Origin: Acanthosepion esculentum
Taxonomy: Eukaryota; Mollusca; Cephalopoda; Sepiida; Sepiidae
Assembly: GCA_964036315.1 (NCBI GenBank)
Contig: OZ038509.1
Location: 31,118,732-31,182,731 of the forward strand
Length of the DNA stretch: 64,000 nucleotides
Direction: 5' to 3'
The stretch's first letter is position 1. The number at the start of each line of letters is the position of its first letter. The notes beneath the pieces are model-generated. The model did not search any database and was not told the DNA's origin. It worked only from the letters and a program-made list of their open reading frames with translations. Made by a program: the position numbers and the translations under genes. Of this stretch, positions 46,770 to 58,877 are shown one piece after another.

Positions 46770-46870
46770 AAGGTTTGAACTCCCACCCCACACCTTGGAT
46801 GTTCACATCCCCTCATAGATGCTGCTTTAACTGCATCAGCCAACAAAGTTCCAATGATTAAGCAAGGTAC
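46770..46870 (-). repeat. tRNA-derived SINE head, minus strand
   Basis: The minus strand reads TTGGCTGATGCAGTTAAAGC (A-box region, about 46822-46843), then a gap with GAGGGGATGTGAACATCC, and GGGAGTTCAAACCTT (B box, about 46770-46787). The spacing suits a pol III promoter. I see no tRNA cloverleaf. Confidence 0.5.
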
Positions 46871-47240
46871 AAATCTGTAGTTTTTAAGGTTATGTCCATA
46901 AATGATTTCTGATTTCATTGTTTTAGCAGTCAAAGAAAACATCAGCCTGGAGTGTTGCGATAAGAAAAACAATAACAGAGAAAAATGTGATGAAAATCCA
47001 TCAAGTAAAATTAAATATAAGATAAAATACTATTACTAGGCAGAAAAACTAAGAATATGAGAGAAGAGAGTGCAGCAGAATGACTTCAGATTTGTGCTCA
47101 ATCATCAACGCTTCCATGGCTATTCTCAAAGTGTTGAATGTTAGTTTAAATCTCATCAGAAGGTACTACTTCATTTCTATTTGCTCTAATAGTATTTAAC
47201 AATGTTAACATAAATATAGATAATTGTTTTATACTCTTTC

Positions 47241-47360
47241 TGACTGATTATAAGAGATAAGTATTCACTCTTTCCCATACTGACTGATTATAAGAGATAA
47301 GTATTCACTCTTTCCCATACTGACTGATTATAAGAGATAAGTATTCACTCTTTCCCATAC
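47241..47360. repeat. Perfect 40-base minisatellite, three units
   Basis: Units start at 47241, 47281 and 47321. Each begins TGACTGATTATAAGAGATAA and ends CTCTTTCCCATAC, with no difference between the three. Confidence 0.95.
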
Positions 47361-47689
47361 TTAAGTAAATATTTACTGACTTTACCTAAATTGGATACAA
47401 AGCCACAATAGTTGGGCCCTCATGAGTTAATGCATTTCAAAAGTGAATGGTCGACTAGACTAGCTTTTTAACAATTACTCAAGAGCCTGATCTCTCATAA
47501 CTGGAATAAGTATAATAATGCTAACCTGACAACAAATGCTCCAAGAGACAACATGCTGAATTCTAATGGAGTGCAATCTATATCTATAATTCTTAAAATG
47601 TTTGTGTATGTATGTATTTATGTGTGTGATCAGATGTTGTTTATGTGTTTCCACAGTTTTCAGCTGATTTCAATGGAATTTTTTTTGTT

Positions 47690-47822
47690 TGATAGATAAT
47701 TCTTCAGTGCCAGTTTTAAGTCCAAATTGTTGGCAACAATGGCTCTCCAGTACTTCCTGTCCATCGTAACTCTCAGCAACGTTTTACTATTTACTATCTG
47801 TTCTTGGACATATCTTTCATAA
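47690..47822 (-). pseudogene. LINE 3'-terminal coding remnant
   Basis: The minus strand reads, in one open frame, ERYVQEQIVNSKTLLRVTMD and then RKYWRAIVANNLDLKLALKN. The D-R-K-x-W-R-x-I-V-A-N block is the C-terminal end of endonuclease-type LINE polyproteins, and the same block is decayed at 3752-4140. Only about 44 codons are present. Confidence 0.6.
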
Positions 47823-47859
47823 AAACTTTAATAAAAATAAATAGTTTAAATTATTACAA

Positions 47860-48000
47860 TAATATTATTCATTATTATACAGTTAAATTTATATAATTAA
47901 TTTTATTAATTATATAAATTATAAATAATTATTATTAATATTATAATTGATATAATTATAAATAATAATGTTAATTATAATTAATTATTATTTATAATAA
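47860..48000. repeat. AT-only low-complexity tract
   Basis: Almost pure A/T with many short inverted repeats (TAATTATTATT / AATAATAATTA). It may form cruciforms. It ends sharply at the GC-rich block at 48002. Confidence 0.75.
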
Positions 48001-48001
48001 A

Positions 48002-48135
48002 CTGAAACTGCCGATCAAAGAAATCGATGGACCGGGAGAAACATCTCTTCAGACTGAGAATGCAAAAACGGCCGTTTTCGCGCCCCCCTTCAAATTGTTA
48101 ACCCCCTCCATTTGGGGATGTACTTCAATTGCACC
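48002..48135. other. Short GC-rich block of unknown origin
   Basis: Composition jumps at CTGAAACTGCCGATC and includes CGGCCGTTTTCGCGCCCCCC and a C-rich run. No frame or terminal repeat is recognised. It is probably a fragment of a mobile element. Confidence 0.35.
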
Positions 48136-48139
48136 CAAT

Positions 48140-48940
48140 TGTTGTTACTAATATTGATTTTTGAGTGGGCTAACTTTAAATTTTAAACTGCTCCAACAGC
48201 AATATTTCCCAGTAATGAAAGACCTGGTCGAAGATGAGTTATACTGCTAGTTTTTCAATATAAGCTTTTGCTTTTCTATTTCTTAAAATCAATATTTATG
48301 CTACTGAGTATTAAAGATTTTGGAAATCCAAAACTACAAAACAAAAGAACTATGACTTTCATTAAAAGGGTACCTTTTTTTTCTGAGAGTCATGAAACCC
48401 TTTCACTGAGCATTAAAATTAAACTACAAAACTAATCTAAAGAAACTAAAGAAAGTATTGTGGCTGTAGTCAATGATCAGAAACAGATTTAGTATTCAGT
48501 TATTTATTTGGTAATTTTAATAAATTAAGTACACTTTTCATAGCCTGTTACAATTTGTTAGAAAACAAAATCCACATGGAAAAATGATCTAATCTTTTGT
48601 TTTATTTTTTCTATTTGCTTATTTTATGTGAATGTCACACATCTAAACAATTAACATAACCAACATAGTGCAATGATTTTTAATACTTGATGTTGCTATT
48701 TTATAGCAAGAAAATTATATCTAAATCACATCAAAATGAGACTACTCTTTGTAATATTTCAAATTAATGTATTTAGGATACACTTTCTCTTTTAGAAACT
48801 GAAATGTTTATATTCTTATGCTTCTATATTATATATTTTCTCTAACAAACAGTGAACTATTCTAAAAATAGTAGAGCCTATCTTCTTTTTTTATTTTGCA
48901 GAGTTTCTTCTTTGAATATGAAAGTTTGGTAACAATATCC
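48140..48940. other. Noncoding stretch
   Basis: AT-rich; nothing is recognised. Confidence 0.5.
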
Positions 48941-48943
48941 CTG

Positions 48944-49113
48944 CATGCAAGCCACCAATCTGCCACTAGCATTTGCCACTGGTGGCCCGCTGTAGGGTTG
49001 CTGGCATGTTCATCTCAGTAATATTACCACTGGCAGACCACTAGAGGCTCACCAGTGGCTGTGCACAGAGGAACGCTGGCATTGCCATCGTCCGCCCGCT
49101 AGTGGCTTGCATG
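48944..49113. mobile_element. GC-rich foldback/MITE-like block with repeated CCACTRG motif
   Basis: Perfect 12-base terminal inverted repeats CATGCAAGCCAC / GTGGCTTGCATG bound a 170-base GC-rich island. Inside, CCACTAG, CCACTGG and their reverse complements occur about eight times in both orientations (for example GCCACTAGC, CCACTGGTGG, CACCAGTGGC, GCTAGTGGC). No coding potential is visible. Subterminal repeats of this kind are typical of non-autonomous hAT-like elements, which is an inference. Confidence 0.6.
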
Positions 49114-49114
49114 T

Positions 49115-49540
49115 AGGCATATATACATTGCATATTGAAAATTCTGTATGTAAGGCTGAAACTGAAAGAAACAGGTTCAAACTTGTATTATACCTCTATC
49201 AACATAACACAGAGCAGACTTAAAATGAATTAATACACATTACTTTTGGGGTTGAGGATAGGAGATGTAAATACCAGTTGCATGTAAAAGCAGATAGGAT
49301 ATGTCTATAACCATGGCAATGGATTTTAAGATAAAACTAATTCACAGGGACATTGCACAGATAAGTTGACCCTAGTATGAGGAAGATGTTCATTAAGAAA
49401 TTCTAATTTACAATAGCTACATTTATACTCATAGGAAGTAAAGATCCAATTTGAAATGGATGTACAAATTAGTTGCTCTTAACATTAACTGTTCTAAATA
49501 AGAACTAGACAAGATATGCCTAAATATGGTCAGTATAACA
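49115..49540. other. Noncoding stretch
   Basis: Nothing is recognised. Confidence 0.5.
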
Positions 49541-49544
49541 AGAA

Positions 49545-49625
49545 TGATTTATTCCCACAGATTAAATAAAGGGTTCAGTTTGAAATTCCCTACCCAGATC
49601 AACAAGCGCCTGTGAAATGTTATTC
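49545..49625 (+). repeat. Degenerate PLE-tail fragment
   Basis: TAAATAAAGGGTTCAGTTTGAAATTCC, CCAGATCAACAAGCGCCTGTGA and AATGTTATT follow the order of the tails at 37288-37353 and 59155-59245, with a deletion inside the hammerhead-like core. Confidence 0.5.
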
Positions 49626-50860
49626 CTTATGTCACATATTGTCAGAGTAAAATGTAACATTTTAAACTTTATTTTCCTATTTTAATCATTTATTTACAAA
49701 TGAACTTCAAGAAACTATTTTGAATTTTATTTACTTACATATAAAATGGGTTCTTAATATATATTATAAAATGTTATGTTAAATTTTGATATTTTTACTC
49801 TGCTGAAGTTAAATACTGCAGCCTGCTAACTTTTTGACAAGTCACATGTTAATGAAAAGGATTTTACAAGGATATGAGATGATTGATTGCTTTAAGTATC
49901 TAATATAAATTTCATCTGACTTTAAGCTAATGAAGCTTTAAATATTTTATCAAGCATAGACAAAAAATATAATACTGCAGATATTTTTTTTAATTTAGTA
50001 ATAATTAACATTAGTAAATAAAATATCTTACAAGTAAAGAATAAATTTGTATGGTACAAATAAGAAATGGCTTCAGACAAAACCAGAACATAAAATTTAC
50101 TACTTTATACCATCCAACTTTCAGGTAAGTCCTGAAAAACAGATTTAAGATTTATTAACTACAGTTGGATTATATTCTTCAAGTAAAACTAGATATGAGA
50201 AAAACAGAATGTATGGAGATGTTTATTAGCTTAGTGAACAAAAAAAATCTCATTACTAATTGCAGGCAAAATATCTCAAACATGTTCAAAACTTTTCCAC
50301 ACATGATTTAATGATGTTTTTTTATATATATACCAATTCTCAGGTTCTGGCAGCAATTTTAATATTTAAATAAGTGAAATAATAAAAAAAATGAATGGAT
50401 TAGAAGATAGAATATCAGTGTTAGAGGTATACAGTTAACCTAATGTACGATTCAAGCCATAGTTTTCTTACAAATTAACTTAGCAATTAATTTTGAACTT
50501 TATCAGTTTCTTCTATTATAGAATATAATTATATTATGCCAGATTTGAGCATCAACATTTACTACAAGTGATTCACAAATAAGACTGAAAACAATCTAAC
50601 AACATGTACTGGATCAACAAATATTTGAGAAATTGACAATACTATTTTTAGTGAAAAAGAACTGTTCATTACCTTCTACATTAGGCGAAGGTTATAAATA
50701 GTGACTGATTCTTTCTCAATAACAAACTCAGAAGATACCAACTATAAGGCTACAGTTAAACTACCATATATAAGAGAGGGGAGGGGAAAAAAACTAATGT
50801 AACATCAAAGCAGTTTTTTTCCACAGCAAAACTATGCAAGCTCCTCTTATATGCTGGAAT
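49626..50860. other. Noncoding stretch
   Basis: AT-rich, with no gene recognised. Confidence 0.5.
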
Positions 50861-50861
50861 C

Positions 50862-51615
50862 CTTTGGGAGGAAAATATGACCAAAAACTATATATAGTCT
50901 ACCAAGAACCTCCAGAAGATATTAAAACAAAGAAAACCACAAACAGAAAAAGAAAGATAATCTGGTTCAACTCCCTTTTCTCTAAGCAATCCAATCTAAA
51001 TATCAGTAGACATTTCTTAAACTTAGTTGACAAGCACTTTAATCAAAACAACCTTCTACAGAAAATCTTTAACACAAAAACCCTCAAGATTAACTACTCC
51101 TGCACCAGAAACATGCAGAACATTTTTAGTACACACAACAGCCAAATATTAAAAACATCCTGAGACGACAAAACAGCAAGAGTAAAACCATCTTGTAACT
51201 ATAAAATCAGAACCGTTTGCCCAGTCAGAGACACCTGTAATTCGGAAAACATGGTATACCAGGCTACCATTTTCCCGAGTGAAAACACCAGGTACATAAA
51301 GACATACATAGGAATATCCACCGGAAATTGGAAACATAGACTATACACCCACCAACATTCCTTCTCAAATATTGACCTGAAAACCAAACTGCTCTATCCA
51401 AGCATTATTGGAAAATCTGATCCTAATAATCAAATGGGAAATCATTTATCAGTCTAGAACCCCCAACAACTTCCAGGACAGATGCAATCTGTGTATACAG
51501 GAAAAAAAAAATTGCAATAATCAAGTACACAAATGCTAACCAATTGTTAAATCAACGAAGTGAGCTTATCTTCAAGCGTAGGCATAAAAACAATTTTAAA
51601 ATCCCCTAAAAACAC
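50862..51615 (+). pseudogene. Second PLE family: linker and GIY-YIG endonuclease remnant
   Basis: The segment 50834-51163 encodes NRKRKIIWFNSLFSKQ, HFLNLVDKHFNQNNLLQKIF and a SCTRNMQNIFSTHN block, which is the region between RT and nuclease in one PLE lineage. After a TGA, another frame (51170-51460) gives CPVRDTCNSENMVYQATIF and KTYIGISTGNWKHRLYTHQH, the GIY-YIG nuclease with its Tyr-Ile-Gly motif. An LSV stop truncates it. A frame shift then gives RCNLCIQEKK and LLNQRSELIFKRRHKNNF to about 51610. The order linker, C-x2-C, GIY-YIG, C-x2-C and LLNQR matches the family. The RT itself is missing (5' truncation), and the copy has at least two frame breaks. Confidence 0.75.
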
Positions 51616-52617
51616 CTACCGCATTTGTTTCTGGGAGGATGACACATCAAGTGGTATTTGTTGGTAAGGATAGTAGCATATATGGATTTACACTCATGTG
51701 TGGGTATGTAGATTTGGACATGTGTGTGTATGTGCGTATGTGGTATTGAATATTACACAACCTGTTTATTTTTTGTGAGCTTCAACACACATGATTGCAC
51801 CTAAGACTCTCTTGCTGAGGTACACCTTACCCATGTTTCCAAACTAACTAGCACATTTTATATCCATAACTTTTACTCTTTCCCCTTTGTTTTTAGTATT
51901 TGTTTTGAATTTCTATTCGCCTCTTAATTCCCTAAATTTATTTGCTTTATTCACCTATTGTAACTGACAATATTATTGTGACTTCTAATTATTATTTGTA
52001 CTAGGAACTACTTTATGGTAACTACTACCAGTCAACCCACTGTATAAACCAATTCACATAGTTCCAAAAATTAAAAAATATTGAGGCTACTAAAGCTACT
52101 ACCCTGTATTTTCTCATCCTCTTCTTCCACCAACACCCTCTGTCCATCCCACCCGTCACAGAGGTTTCTACTCTTTTTATATCTCCCTCTTGCATTCCCT
52201 TCAACCCAATGTCTCCACTGACTATTAGACTTCAGCCTTAAGAAAACAAATGCTTAAGTATGACTATATTAATACCAACCTTTATTTGGATTAAGATCTC
52301 TTTCATTAAATTAATTTGAATCAACCTGATTTGTCCTGCCTAAAAACAGCAAACGGTATCAGTCAATCAAAAAATACAACCCAATATTAAAATCTCAAAA
52401 GTATAGAGTAAATTCTTGACTAGGTAACTCGACTACTACTAACCACTAATCTCTTCTCTTTCAGCTTCCCTCCCTACTACTAATCTAATGTGTCCATCCG
52501 GTGTACTTTCTCCGTTTGGGGACAAGATTTAATTCTGATGAGTTGAACATCTCGGTGTTTGCGAAATAAAAATTATAAATGAAATGGATAATTAAAGTCT
52601 CTGTCTTCTTATTATCA

Positions 52618-52619
<2 letters not shown>
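51616..52619 (+). mobile_element. Long 3' UTR of the second PLE
   Basis: About 1 kb of non-coding, pyrimidine-rich sequence follows the PLE coding end without a break that I can see. It ends with a hammerhead ribozyme (52527-52585) and directly abuts a (GT)25 tract. That the whole kilobase belongs to the PLE is inferred from the position of the ribozyme near its end, since PLEs are known to carry such ribozymes. Confidence 0.5.
52527..52585 (+). ncRNA. Hammerhead ribozyme (type I)
   Basis: The conserved core CTGATGA (52535-52541) and GAAA (52563-52566) is present. Stem I pairs 52527-52534 (ATTTAATT) with 52578-52585 (AATGAAAT) with one A-G mismatch. Stem II pairs 52542-52549 with 52556-52562 around loop TCTCGG, with U44 of the block bulged and two wobble pairs. 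Stem III pairs ATAA (52566-52569) with TTAT (52573-52576) across an AAA loop. The expected cut falls after A at 52577, in the permitted UH context. The ribozyme cleaves its own RNA; in PLEs such motifs are thought to process the transcript. Stem III is only four A-U pairs, so activity may be weak. Confidence 0.8.

Positions 52620-52669
<50 letters not shown>
52620..52669. repeat. (GT)25 microsatellite
   Basis: 25 perfect GT units, abutting the 3' end of the second PLE. Confidence 0.95.
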
Positions 52670-52671
<2 letters not shown>

Positions 52672-52808
52672 TTTAAGATCTGCTATATTTATGGCTAAAA
52701 TGTATTATAGATCAGAAATAGAGCATATGTGAATATAGAAGTGGACACTTAGGCCAACACTATGTTCTGTAGATGCCACTAAAGCATGAAACAGACTGTC
52801 ACTGTTAT

Positions 52809-52830
52809 GTGTGTGTGTGTGTGTATGTAT
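52809..52830. repeat. Short (GT)n tract
   Basis: Eight GT units followed by GTATGTATAT. Confidence 0.8.
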
Positions 52831-52834
52831 ATGC

Positions 52835-53250
52835 AGTTATAGTAGGAATAAGAAGAAGAAACCAATCTTATAAAGGATACTTCAAGGTCATAAACTGAGA
52901 TGAAACTGTGGAATTGGGTAAGGCTGAACATATGCAAAGAAAAGAGAGCATATCAAAATAATCAATAAGGAATTTCAGTGAAAACTGCATAAGATGAAGG
53001 AGATTGCATACATTGGCTTGACAAAAGGTTACATAAGTAAAACCAGTTATAAAATTTAATGTCATTAAGTAAAGCAAAAACCATTGAAAGGATTTCTCAC
53101 AACTGAAAAAAAATTACTATCATCAATATAACATTTTTCTTTTTTTTGTGGGAGATCCTTTACTTATGAGGTTTTACTTATAGAACCCTTTGTCAAACCA
53201 ATATCGCTTACATTTCCTCAAAAGATTTTTGTGTTCAGCTCCTCAGTACA
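52835..53250. other. Noncoding stretch
   Basis: AT-rich; nothing is recognised. Confidence 0.45.
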
Positions 53251-53254
53251 TCCA

Positions 53255-53660
53255 GTCACAGAACATAGGGGGTGAACTGTCATGGGGTGCAAAATCGCTC
53301 AGTGATTGGCAAGTTTATTGCCAGGACTGGGAGTGAATTGCAAGTGAAATGTTCCACTACCAAAATTTTCACAAAAAAAAACGTGTAAAAATATCACCTA
53401 ACTAGACCCAATCTAACCAAATTCATTTAGATGTGGTGAAAAATTAAGACCAAGTTAGGTTAGGGTAGGCCAATTTTTAACATATTTATTGCTTAAAATG
53501 TCAGGAAATTAATTTTAAAAAATGGTAGAAGAGGACCTAAAATTTCCTCCTTTTTATTTACTTTAATATCCTTTTAATTACCTTAATATCCTTTTTGTAA
53601 CTGCCTGCAGATACTTATTTTATTAATAGTGCGTCATTAATTATTTTGGCAATGCTGCTC
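53255..53660. repeat. Possible non-autonomous DNA element
   Basis: The composition is more balanced, with GGGGTGAACTGTCATGGGGT, then CTAACTAGACCCAATCTAACC and later AGGTTAGGGTAGGCC. The CTAACC/GGTTAG pair forms an internal inverted repeat. No ends or coding sequence are defined, so the call is weak. Confidence 0.3.
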
Positions 53661-53945
53661 AGAAGTTCTTCGATCAAGCACAGTGTGGACAGAAGCGCAT
53701 GCTGGCCAAAATGTGAAATGTGTTAAAGAAACAACAAAAAGTGTTGTTTAATTCTGTTTTCCCTCAGTTGAGGCCAGATTGAAAACTAATCCTTATTAAT
53801 GTTTTAAGATGTATTCTTGGGATGGTAAACCCAGAGTTTCTTTTTAAAATGATAATAATGGTAATTTTTCTCCTCACCCCCAATTGGTAGATTATAACAA
53901 TTCAATGAATATATAAGCTTTAGACATAATGATCTTATTGTAACT

Positions 53946-56050
53946 CAGTGTCGGATATAATGTGCTGTATATTCCCATATACAGAGTTTTGATGCAAAAA
54001 TATTCACGAGTTTTATGGCACAATTTTGTTTGTCGTTAACGATGACAAAAACTTTGCAGGGTGCTTTTGTAGCCTTTGTGGCAATAATACTATTATTATT
54101 ATGATATGATTATACTACGCTGAGAAACTCAATGAAGGCCTTTGAAGTTTATTACAGAAAACCATGCATTCTCACTGAGAATATAAGGAAAAATGCTTTA
54201 TTGAAATGTATGGATTCAGCTGTTAAATTAGGATAGATTCTGAAGCAAAGCAACAAAAGAATACCAGAAAATGAACATTGCACTCATCATCATGCAGCAT
54301 TTCTTGCATGGAAAGTCTTTGAGAGACACATATCAGAAGGGTCTATGACTGACAGTAATACTGAAGTATATGAAAGAACAGAAGCAATTGTGGAAGGATC
54401 TGCTCATGCATTTTGTGGATTGTAAGAATTGGCAGCTCAACATCTGGCATTTCCTGGACACCAAGAAGTCATTGCATCAAGTAATAATCTCAGTAATTTT
54501 CTTACCCTCGTTAAGCTACTTAGCAAGTACAACACTCTGTTGCAGCATCACTTGGATTATGTCAAATCACATTCACATTCTGCAACATTTTGGTCTGGCA
54601 AAAATACAGAATGAGTTGACTGAGCTAATGTGCAACAAAGTATGTTAGTCTATCCTATAGAGTGTCAAAAGAAACAAATACTATGGGATTGTTTGATACA
54701 ACTGACATTTCTCACAATGGACAAATGTTTGTCGATGTTGGCAATGAATCTAAAACTGCTGTAGTCAAGAAAGTTCTCATTGATGTTATTAAAATTCATG
54801 AAAAAAACTGAGAGTGTTACAGAAAAAATTACCTCAAAACTGGAATGGAATTGTCTTGAATTGAATGATTGTCTTGGACAGACATATGACAATGCTGCAA
54901 CAATGGCTGGGAAAATGGCTGGTGTCCAGAAATGCATATTACATAGAAATCTGAAAGCAATCTTTGTGAATTGCGACAAACATTCTTTGAACCTCATGGA
55001 AATGCATGCAGCATCAGAACAGATGTTTGCTATTTTTGGAGTTCTTGATTCATTGTACAATTTTTCTCCAGCTCAACAATGCAGTGGGAGAAATTGAAGG
55101 AGTTAGTAGGTATGGATGATACAAGATACAAGATGGAATGCTAGGTGTGATGCTGTTCACATTGTAAAAACAAAATTGGATGACATAGCTAAATTGTTGG
55201 AGTATATGGCAAGTGACACTTCAGTATCAGTCAACACAAGAAGTGACATCAGGTGCTTGCTGCACAACATTGACATTCAAAGTCTGCAACAATCTGTTAT
55301 GAGTAAACAGGATTCTCTCTGTAAAACTTTGATTGCAAAAGGCAAGGAAAAATGCTTAGAATAAGGTATTGACGTTGGTCAACAGAGAAGTGGTCATCGT
55401 AAAAAAAAGAATGGATGGAGAGGAAATGAAAAAATGAACCTCTAAATGTGAGAGAAAAAAATGGATGTTACCTTAACGGTAGTACTGGACAGATTGAATA
55501 CTGAAAGATCAATTTACAAGGTTGAGTCAGTTACATGAGCAATTTGGGTTCCCCATGGATATTGAAATGAAAACATAGTAGAAAGATGCAAAGTAGCTAC
55601 TGCAGCGTACAAGCATGATTTTGATGGAATAGAACTCAGTTGTGAAATTACAAACTGCCAAATGTTAATCCAAAAAAGAAAAGACAGTGCCTTCATTAAA
55701 CCAAAAATTCCAATTGAGCTCAAGAATATCTTACAGTGATAAGGTGTTCCTCAATTTACAAATAGCATTGCATATACTGTTAGTGGTTGCTGTCTCAGTA
55801 GCATCCTGTAAGTGCTCTATCAGCAAACTAAGATTCATAAAAACACTCCAAAGCACAATAGGTCTGGAATACCTTAGCAATTTGGATTCATTAAGCATCA
55901 AAAATGAAGACTTTGGACATATAAATGTGGTGGCATTTAACCACCAAGCCTGATCATATATCTTGGCTTTATGAATTCAAATAGATGAAATGAATTGCTC
56001 TAGTCTTGAATTCAGGTTTTGTCAATGCACCATGGTTGTTGGTAGTGGCA
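53946..56050 (+). pseudogene. hAT-superfamily (DUF4371/ZMYM1-like) transposase pseudogene
   Basis: Fragments in shifting frames appear in the family order. WKVFERHISEGSMTDSNTEV lies at about 54310. ELAAQHLAFPGHQEVIAS, FLTLVKLLSKYNTLLQHHLD and TFWSGK lie at about 54427-54614. ELNDCLGQTYDNAATMAGKM lies at about 54865 (the catalytic-domain D/N-A-A block), and FVNCDKHSLNLMEMHAASEQ at about 54965. DTRWNARCDAVHIVKTKLDD lies at 55120, and a dimerisation-region end with GLEYLSNLDSLSIKNEDF at 55860. Many stops and frame shifts make it dead. The sequence CAGTGTCGGAT at 53946 may be the left terminal repeat; I found no clear right partner. Intact proteins cut and paste DNA with 8-base target duplications. 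Confidence 0.8.
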
Positions 56051-57090
56051 GATCAAATAAAAATATATTTGAATTGTATTTAAATACTTTTTCAGCTTTT
56101 TAGAGCTTTTCTATCTGTGTGAAAAAGCATTTATATTTTTGCCTAGTTTCAGAAGTATTTGTATTTGTTTTTGTATCTTTGGAATCTGGAATAAAATTAC
56201 TTGTATTTATATTTTTATTTCCAATTATATTGCATCAATAATTGCAAAAAATATTTGTAGTTGAATCCCAGTTTGTTGGCCACTTGTTGTGGTAGACGGT
56301 GCCAGACCAGGACCTCAGCATGCCTCTGCTAAATAGTACAGGATAAAACAGTTACAAAGAGAATAATTATAAACTTATTTATATCTTGACTATATAAAAT
56401 AAGATCCTGAACCTTTGGATTTAGTAGTAAATACAGAAATAATTAATTTAATTATTTCTGTATAATCATAGATATAAAATTAAAATATATTTTTGTTCAC
56501 TATTTTATTTTCAGATTTTTGTGACTTTTTTTTTATCATAATTTGTTTCACTTATTTGTTTTTCAGTCTTAATCAGAGGTTAAATTGCAGGTCAAAAAAT
56601 TGACATAAAAAATAAATAAATTTCATGATAATAAATAAATATTAATATATAAGTGGAATACTTTAGTAAAGAATATTTCATATAATTAAAACTGATTTTC
56701 AGCTTCTTAAATTGAATGTAAGTGAAATCAGCTGAAATCATTACAGACTTTTTTTTTTAACAAGCAATCCAAGTTTTAATATAATTTTAATGATTTTACC
56801 AAAAACCCAAGCTTTAATATATCCATGAAACAGTGTTGTGGACCAATGCAAGAATACACATTATGTTACATTACATTTCAAGAGAGCTTTTAGACAATGA
56901 AGAGAATAGTTTCTAGGTTATGTATAAATCAGCTATTAGTATTGAGTCATCTATCAGACAAGAAAGAAAAAAACATCGTATTTATGAAAAAAAGATCAAT
57001 AACAGTAGGGGATAATAGGCATTATTATAGTATCCATGGTAGTGACTCTAGTCTCCAAATGCAAGTGAAATGCAAATGATCCAATCCTAA
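56051..57090. other. Noncoding stretch
   Basis: AT-rich with no gene recognised. Confidence 0.5.
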
Positions 57091-57091
57091 C

Positions 57092-57240
57092 ATTATATTG
57101 ATTGTTTTTTTTGTTTTTTTGTTTTATGGCTTATCAACCCTTTGTGGGTATTTTTTTTTAAATATTTTTGATTATAAGAATAATTCTTTTTCGTTTTTGC
57201 AAATGAATAGTGCATTAACAATTTATTGAGAATGACAATA
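57092..57240 (-). repeat. SINE 3'-end fragment, minus strand
   Basis: GATTG, a T-rich tract, ATGGCTTATCAACCCTTTGTGGG and a further body to about 57235 follow the SINE at 26865-27000 closely (ATGCCTTATCAACCCTTGTGAG ... TTAACAATTT). The tRNA-like head is not visible. Confidence 0.5.
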
Positions 57241-57244
57241 TATT

Positions 57245-58870
57245 CTTGGCTTCTCATTATTTTGAGGATATCCTATTTATTGCCAATATATGCTTATATA
57301 AAAATATCCAGTAAAATTATAAAAATAATCTTATAACCCAAAATTAAAATATGTTGCATATTCATAATAACTTAGAAAATTCAAAGCAGTGAAAAAGGTT
57401 TTACTCAGTAACTTAACTTTTGATCAGGTGTTGGTTTCTTAGGTGCTGCATGACAAATGAACATACAACCAAAATACTCTGAGTAAAATTCTCTAGAACA
57501 CCACTGAATCATATCAAATTCATTTTAGAGAAAATTCATTTTCTAGATTTCCATAAACCATAAAAAGTTGAGAGGTTAGCAAAATATAGACATCTTTTTG
57601 TTAATTCATCTTTACTTTTCTATAAATGATGTATCAAAAAACAAATCCTATAAAATAATGTTAAATGCACTGGTATAAAGTAATATACAATGTAACAATC
57701 TAAGTATGTTTAGATATATAAGCTTAATAAAAGATTGATTTGTACAAGGTATTTGTGCTCATCAGCATTATTTTTTCCAACTTGTAATTAATTTGACATA
57801 AACTTGCTAAAAGCCACTTTGAAACATTCACTTGGAGATATCAAAAGGATGGCATTGAACAGCAGTCTCAAACCAAAGCAAGGTGCAGAATATGTGCATT
57901 TTTACTATAAATCAACTTACTATCAGACTTAATTTAGACTTGCATATCAAGCTCAAATATATAGATTTGAAACTTGACTAATTTTTTTATCCAACAGTAT
58001 ACTAAAATTTTAATTTTTTCTGAAATAAATGATTTATTGATATCACTCATTGATTTTACTTTTTACTGTGATCCTCATTTTTGCAAGTCAATTTTCAGTT
58101 ACATTTTAATAAATTTAAATAAATCAAGTCATCTAAAATTGTTCTGTTTGTTTTTTAATCTTGTTTTTGCTGTAGTTCTTCTCTAACAAAGTTATATAGC
58201 CTTCTTGAATACATGTTCACACGCATATTAATATCTTACTTTTTCAGCTTGCATCACATGTTTTTGTATTTTTGTTAAAAAAAGTTTGTTTGTTTTTTTC
58301 TTTTCATGTGTGATCTATCAAAGTGCATTTGATGTTTCAAAACATAAAAAATATGACATTGTACATGATTCGAATCTTGTATAATCTCATTTTTTGTGAT
58401 CCAATGGTGGTTCAAATTTTACAAACTAAAAAACAAGAACAAATGTTGTCTTGTATTTTTAGGTACTTTTGATTACACTGGATTAAATATAGTAACAATG
58501 TATGTTAGATGTATGGGACACTTCAAAGAACATAAATTTATGTAAATTTTATGCAATGCTTACATTTTATGCAATTTTATGCAATGCTCTAAACAATGAC
58601 AAATCCCATTTATCTTTGACATTTAAATTAATTTTGATGATTTTTTAAAATTTCAATACGTTTGGTAATAAATGGCATAATCAAATTATTTACAGTGGAT
58701 GTTAGCTGATGAACTGCAACCTGATATATGTTTTAAAGTATATTTAGTAAGAAAATCATGAATCTGAAAGTCAAATGTTTGATTGTTAGAAAGTCAAATA
58801 AGGCAGTTGCAAATCCTGCTACCTTTCACACATTTACATTCTTATCAAGTATAGACCAAGTTAATTTCTC
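57245..58870. other. Noncoding stretch
   Basis: AT-rich. There is a short direct repeat of ATTTTATGCAAT at about 58545-58585. No gene is recognised. Confidence 0.5.
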
Positions 58871-58877
58871 TCTGAAT

